A program made the position numbers and the translations under genes. 64,000 nt of DNA, from NCBI RefSeq assembly GCF_013426205.1, contig NC_089425.1:1364001-1428000 (forward strand). The letters run 5' to 3'. Below are positions 58,952 to 64,000 of the stretch, in pieces. Each line of letters opens with the position of its first letter. Position 1 is the first letter of the stretch. The DNA comes from Metarhizium brunneum (taxonomy: Eukaryota; Ascomycota; Sordariomycetes; Hypocreales; Clavicipitaceae). The notes under the pieces were generated by a model that saw only the letters and a program-made list of their open reading frames with translations, had not been told where the DNA came from and searched no databases.

Positions 58952-61280
58952 TCAACCCCGTGATGCTCTTGTATGTTCTTCGTAAAATTCCAATGTTAGC
59001 GCCGCCAGAAACCCTGGGATGCAGCCTTTCTCCCTGACCCAAAATCCTATTTGATCGCCTATTCTTCTGGCAAATGGACTCTTAGGACCGCCGCCGACCT
59101 TCATCGTGCCTCGCTCGCCGTCAAAGACGATGGAGTTCTCGTGCTCGTCAGTCTGTGACGGAAAGAAGGTGCTTTCGACTCTCATCTTACCATTAGGAAT
59201 GAATGTGACGGTCCATCCCAACGTAGAAAAGATGGCTTCTTTGAATTCTTGGGATTTGGAAGCCCAAACTTCCTTGAGTCGTCTGGCTGATTTTTGGGCT
59301 GAAGCCGTTTCAGCCTTGGCTGCGGCAATCTCTCTCTCCATCGCACCAAGGACCGATGTTGGGATGACAGCTACTGCCGGGTTGGAGTGCTTGGATCGAA
59401 GTTGCAACAAGAGGTCCGAGTTCTCTTTTTTGAGCGCCTCCAGGGTACTGCGTTTGATAGCTTCATGGTCCGAGGTTGGGTTTGATCTCAGCGACAAGAC
59501 TCTTGTTGAATTGCGCTCCTTCGCAGCGGACAGTTGTTCCTTGCTTGTGGAGAGATCTTTTTCCAACATGGTGACCTTTGTTTGTAGCCCAGTGATGTCT
59601 TCTTGGAGCTTCCTATTTTTCCGCGTCAGCTGGCCGAGCTGCTCCTGTGCGTCATCATCTTCCGGTCGAGAGCGTTTAGTTCCTGATAAGGGTTGTGGTG
59701 TTGCGGCGCCCGTAGCTGGCTCCAAAGACGACAGTTCAGCGTGAAGGTTTTGAACCTCGGCCTTGTACTGCTCAACAAGGTTTTCTAGTTCTTGAATTCG
59801 CGCTACTCGTGTCTCGTCGTATTTCTCGGGCTGCATAGTTTGGTCCTCATCATCTAAAGCTTTAATTTGCGCTCGCAAATACTCGGCCTCTTTAACAGCT
59901 AGAATGCGTTGTCGATCGATGCGCTGGCGTGCCTTATCTGTGGATAGCATGCCAGCTGATGCCTTCGCATTCTCCAACTGATCTTTCAGCTGCCCGACTT
60001 CCACCTGCAGTAATTGAATTGAGTTTTCACGAGCACTCACTTCTGCTCGCATAGCTCCCACTTGTTCTACATAAGAAGCTGCTGTCAGGCGTTCTTCCAT
60101 CAAGGCTCTGGCCATTGCTTCGGGGGACTCAAATTCATCGCCTGCCTCTGAAGAATGCTTTAGGTACGATGCCCAGGCAAGGCGCTCGTCTTCCAACCGT
60201 TGTCGATGTAGCCTAGCTTCTGCCAGCTCCGCCTCAAGGGACTCTGCAGACTCCAGCTTCCGCTGCAGTGACCTCTTCTCCTCTTCCACAACCTCTACAG
60301 CCTTGCTTACGGCCCTGAGGTGCTTCAGCTCGCTCAATTGGTCACGGTTGGTAGCCTCCAGAGCCCTTATATGCTGGACTTGTTCGGATAGCTCCCTCTT
60401 GATAATTTCCATAGTCTCTGCATCTCCACTTTGCGCTTTCAGTCGAAGAACATCTGCCTCCAACCTTGCAATCTGGGAGTCCTTCTCCGCGACAACAGAG
60501 TGGGCTTGCTGAACATTCTCCTCTCTGGATTGACTCTCCTGTTCCAACTCTTCAATAGAAGTTTGGAGGGCGGTTATCTGCATCTGCATGTCATTCATCT
60601 TCCTATCAGCGATTCTCGCTCCATCGTCCTTGGCTGTTGACAAGTCATCCAGCTGTTCCTGTAGCAGCCGAGCTTCGTCCTGTGCTTCACGGGCCTTCCG
60701 CTCCAGAGCTTTGTAATCTGATTGCGATCGCTCTCGCAGTTCGTCCATCTCGGCCTTGACAGACTCCACTAATCCAGCAGCTTTGTCTTTGTCTGCTTCA
60801 GCCATCTGCCTTTGCTGCAGCTCCTCCTGCTCGCGTCGTCGAGCTTGTTCCAACTTATTAGACTGCTGAGACAGTGCAATTTCCTTTTCTTGGTCTGCGG
60901 TTTGCATACGGTAATGCAAAGTCCCAATTTCTGCCTTGAGGGCTTCTATTTCTTTGCGATATTTTTCATACTCGTCAGCATCTGGAGGAGCCATGTTTTC
61001 TTTGGAGCTATCCCGCGACCCAGGGCGCAAAGATTCGGCAGTCTGGCTTTGTCTGGAAGATGGTCGGGCATTGGATTCAGCGCCCGTGATCAAATTATAT
61101 GAGGGCTGGGTAGCCCTGAATGACGCTATCTGAATATTGTGTGAGAGTCTCATCAAAACAAAGGGCAACATCTAATAAAGTGGTAATCTGATCGGTCGGA
61201 AGACTGTGGAAACTCACCCTTGAACGACCTTGCGCTCTTGGAGCGCCGGATGGCGCAGTTGCTCGCAGTCTACTCGACAT
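58952..61280 (-). CDS. MAD1: MAD1, spindle assembly checkpoint coiled-coil protein, two exons, about 746 aa
   Basis: Exon 1 61280-61218 (MSSRLRATAPSGAPRAQG), intron 61217-61130 (88 nt, donor GTGAGT, acceptor TTCAG), exon 2 61129-58952. An in-frame Met at 61352 would add 24 residues. After FRATQPSYNLITG, a motif shared by fungal MAD1 proteins, most of the protein is heptad-rich coiled coil (about 75-600) broken by a Pro/charged segment (SGTKRSRPEDDD). The RLK motif in SARRLKEVW, needed for Bub1 binding, is followed by the globular C-terminal domain (EAIFSTLGWTVTFIPNGKMR ... FLAALTLEFYEEHTR). MAD1 recruits MAD2 to unattached kinetochores to restrain anaphase. An obvious MAD2-interaction motif was not pinned down by eye. 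Length and domain order agree with a complete gene. Confidence 0.93.
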
Positions 61281-61352
61281 TGTGCTTTTTTGACCACGGG
61301 ATGCAGCAGGCTCCCCCTCGTTCCGAGGCTGGCCTCGCATTGCTGATTCCAC

Positions 61353-62678
61353 GCGCTTGCACTTTTTGTTGATGTCGTAGATGTTGCTGCTGTGGGGCCT
61401 TCCGCGAAAGCTCTCTCGCGACAGCTTCTCGTAGTCACGTGATCATTTTGTCCTATCAGATCTTGGCAGGGCGAAGATATGAAGCTTGTCAGTACTAAGT
61501 AGATAGTGATAGTGTTATGTATTTCTTGCAGCTGCAAAGCCCCTCATCCATCACGGACATTCAACGAGAAAGCTCATACGCATGGACTACTACCCGTCAG
61601 GCTCACTGTGCCTTCGTAGGGATCAAACAGGGGAAAGAAGCCCTCCGATGAACAGGCTGGGAACCCAAGGTTACGTCCATAATGCTAATGCTTTTATCAA
61701 GCTCGCAAATACCCTTCTTACTTGAATGCCTACTGAGAAAGACGCCTAGGTGGGTTGTGGTATGAAGCAGACTTGCTTCCAGATCAATGCGCACCCGAAG
61801 ACGGGACAAAACCTGAGCATGCTATTGAGCCTCGGTCAATCCACGTCAAGCGCCAGGATAAATCCTCCATAGGAAGAACTAGTCCATATAGAGTTGATAG
61901 AAGCACTGCAGAGCTAAAATATTGCTCTTAAAAAAACAGCAGCGTGCACTCACACAACAAACAACTTGTAAATCTCGGGTGCGAAAGCGACGCCGCACTG
62001 CACTCATCTTGCCAGCACATGATTTCACTGTACTTGCGCATCGCAGTGGCATGGTATCCGAACAGGATATATTTTGATTGGTCAGTTGCCTTGCATTCCC
62101 TTCAAAGTATGGAGTACTCTGTGGTAGCCAAGGTGGACCCCCTCTACAGAGCAACGCAGCTCCCTCGGGGACTTGCACAAGTTCTGGGGCTCCAGATTTC
62201 CTCGAAAGCCGAAAGGCTCAAGACGATTGAACATGGTTCCATCGACGCACCAACATCTTGGACCTGTGAGACGCAGCCAGAGGGCCAGAACGTCTTCATC
62301 GAAATTTGCAATTGCCCATCATTTCGCAGTCGACGAGTGACCTAGTGCCGGTCCTTTGCTACTCTGTCATCCACATATTGACACTTCAACCGTTGCGTGT
62401 ATCTGGCTCATGCAATCTGCAGCTTGTCAAACAGTTACCGACATACTGTGGTTCGATCTGCGTCTTTATTAGGTGATGCTATTCTTTGCAGCGAAGTCTC
62501 TTTTGACCTATCCGGTGATAATCATTGAGAAAACTGGTAAATTCTCACAGCCTGTTTCCTCGCAGCCTTGGACGCGTAACGGCAATGGTAGTCATTGAGC
62601 TTGGCCTGACGGTACACAACCACCTCCTGGAACCACCCTCCAGCAGTCGTGGTTTTTGGCTAACCTTGGACTGTGTAG
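61353..62678. other. Intergenic region between divergent MAD1 and TAM41 genes
   Basis: Open frames at 61603-61809 and 61944-62345 have no recognisable content. The right part holds the TAM41 promoter and probably its first exon: candidates are an ATG at 62476 followed by 12 codons and a GTGATA donor (62515), or an ATG at 62585 directly before GTAGTC. Both would splice in frame to the acceptor at 62678. Confidence 0.45.
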
Positions 62679-62786
62679 GCCGCCGTGGCATCAAGTCGAT
62701 TAGCCCCCTCCATCACACTCCGTTCTGCTCGAATTATTTCTTCACAAACAGTCCTTTCCCGAGCTTCTCTACGTCCGAGTCGGCGA

Positions 62787-64000
62787 ATGAGGCTAGAGCA
62801 GCCAAGATGGTATTCGAATTCAACAACCGACTCATCCGCTGCCTCTGCCAGCGCAAAATCAACGCCGTCAACGCAATCGAGCACGACCACTTCCAGTCTA
62901 GCTAAGAAAAAGGAGTCTGCCGGGGGTAAATTCAACCTCTATGGCGATGATTGGGAAGATTCCGTCGACTTCGCAATCAAGTCCTTTGAGGATCTTCCCC
63001 ACCGGTTATTCGGTGTCAACCAGCACATGATCATTAATTACGAACTCAAAGAAGCGCTACGCATAATGCTCCGGCAATTCAATGCGCCGATCGTGTACTG
63101 TTTTGCATACGGATCTGGTGTTTTTCCCCAAGACGACATCAGCCGCAGCATCACCGAGGCCGAGTTTCGAGCCGTCCATCCGAAGCCACCGGAAGCATTA
63201 GTCAAGGCGCAAAAGGGATCGCCCAAGATGATCGATTTCATATTTGGCGTCAGCCACACACAGCATTGGCACTCGATAAACATCCGACAACACCGCGACC
63301 ACTACTCGGGAATTGCTTCTCTTGGGTCCGGTCTGGTGTCGAGGGTCCAAAACTGGGGCGCGGGTGTATACTTTAATCCATATGTTGAAGTGAATGGCAT
63401 GTTGATCAAATACGGCGTTACCAGCATAGACAATTTGGTTAAGGACTTGTCAACTTGGGACAACCTGTACCTTGCAGGCCGGCTGCAAAAACCCGTCAAA
63501 ATTCTCCGCGACCACCCTCAGGTCCGGCTCGCCAACCAGCACAACCTCATTGCTGCAGTCCGCACGGCCCTGCTTCTTTTACCTCCTCAATTCACTGAAA
63601 CCGACCTGTACAGTACTATCGCCGGCCTGAGTTACATGGGTGATCCTCGCATGGCATTACCTACAGAGAACAAGAGCAAGGTCGCCAATATTGTCAACAA
63701 CAACGTCGTACACTTTCGACGGCTCTACGCGCCGCTCATCAAAACTCTCCCCAACGTAAACTTCACAGCTTCTTGCCGCCTGGATGACGAGGATTGGGTG
63801 CTAGACCCCACGGCAGACAGCGTGCTCCAGCAAGACATGGATCCCATCAAGCGAGGGAACATGGTCCGCCGGCTGCCCAAGAACTTCCGGTCCAGGCTGT
63901 ATTTCCAGTATCAGAAGAAGTTCTCTATACCTCGCGAAGAGTACAATCAGATGATGGCGGCGACCGCCGATGACGAAAGCACATCCATTAAACGCCGACG
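62787..64000 (+). CDS. TAM41: TAM41, mitochondrial phosphatidate cytidylyltransferase (C-terminus beyond window)
   Basis: The first in-frame Met is at 62787, but the frame is open back to 62679, just after a consensus acceptor (GCTAAC branch at 62659-62664, GTGTAG). The intervening residues (VASSRLAPSITLRSARIISS and then SRASLRPSRR) form an Arg/Ser-rich, acid-free mitochondrial presequence. So the true start is probably in an upstream exon. The enzyme domain starts at KFNLYGDDW; PIVYCFAYGSGVFPQ carries the nucleotidyltransferase G-S-G, and SPKMIDFIFGVSHTQHWHSI the acidic residue and the family's typical downstream stretch. GLSYMGDPRM and FRRLYAPLI further match TAM41. It converts phosphatidic acid to CDP-diacylglycerol on the matrix side of the inner membrane, the first step towards cardiolipin. 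About 400 residues are visible; the gene continues beyond the window. Confidence 0.93.
   Translation, partial: MRLEQPRWYSNSTTDSSAASASAKSTPSTQSSTTTSSLAKKKESAGGKFNLYGDDWEDSVDFAIKSFEDLPHRLFGVNQHMIINYELKEALRIMLRQFNAPIVYCFAYGSGVFPQDDISRSITEAEFRAVHPKPPEALVKAQKGSPKMIDFIFGVSHTQHWHSINIRQHRDHYSGIASLGSGLVSRVQNWGAGVYFNPYVEVNGMLIKYGVTSIDNLVKDLSTWDNLYLAGRLQKPVKILRDHPQVRLANQHNLIAAVRTALLLLPPQFTETDLYSTIAGLSYMGDPRMALPTENKSKVANIVNNNVVHFRRLYAPLIKTLPNVNFTASCRLDDEDWVLDPTADSVLQQDMDPIKRGNMVRRLPKNFRSRLYFQYQKKFSIPREEYNQMMAATADDESTSIKRR

Noticed and set aside
1..64000. tRNA, rRNA or other structured RNA genes
   Set aside because: I looked for tRNA-like B-box words (GGTTCGAATCC and variants) and rRNA-like sequence by eye and found none; a covariance-model search would be decisive.

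Overview
The window reads as nuclear DNA of a filamentous ascomycete. Protein-coding genes carry short introns (about 50-100 nt) with GTRNGT-like donors, CTRAC-type branch points and CAG/TAG acceptors. Recognisable products are typical of fungi: SUV3, MAD1, TAM41, an arrestin-type adaptor, a GT17 glycosyltransferase and an R-SNARE. A 29-kb block has been stripped of G and C in the way repeat-induced point mutation (RIP) does it (CA to TA on both strands). A Sordariomycete, probably Hypocreales, is my inference from gene families and RIP; nothing in the window names a species.

Layout. 1-7.7 kb is accessory, gene-poor sequence: an unrecognised partial gene, a small EthD-domain protein (two exons), a four-exon gene of a large family of unknown proteins, a conserved unknown protein with a VECK motif, an ankyrin relic, and a repeat-plus-cysteine protein whose 5' end is cut off at the AT-rich border. 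About 7.68-36.63 kb is the RIP island. I could resolve its architecture: four copies of one Ty3/gypsy chromovirus. Element 0 is an inverted 5' fragment; element 1 (9609-25302) is inserted in element 0; element 2 (14894-22756) is inserted in the pol region of element 1; element 3 (26840-34702) is inserted separately in another, unidentified AT-rich repeat. The three full copies have 441-bp LTRs and perfect 5-bp target duplications (TTAAT, ATAAA, ATTAG).

36.6-43.3 kb is again sparse: a four-helix membrane protein and a hidden two-exon gene for a small secreted protein with eight cysteines, a candidate effector. From 43.3 kb to the end the sequence is gene-dense core genome, with most genes on the minus strand: arrestin adaptor with a PY motif, GT17 enzyme, an 884-codon nuclear-type protein interrupted by one in-frame TAG, a phosphatase-like protein lacking the catalytic arginine, SUV3, a Snc/VAMP-like R-SNARE, MAD1 and the first part of TAM41. 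There are no operons; the neighbours are functionally unrelated, except that SUV3 and TAM41 both act in mitochondria.

The most interesting items are the fully decodable nested RIP island, the truncated repeat/cysteine protein at its left edge, the cysteine-rich secreted protein to its right, and the conserved-looking gene with a single in-frame TAG. No wholly new system can be demonstrated from sequence alone.
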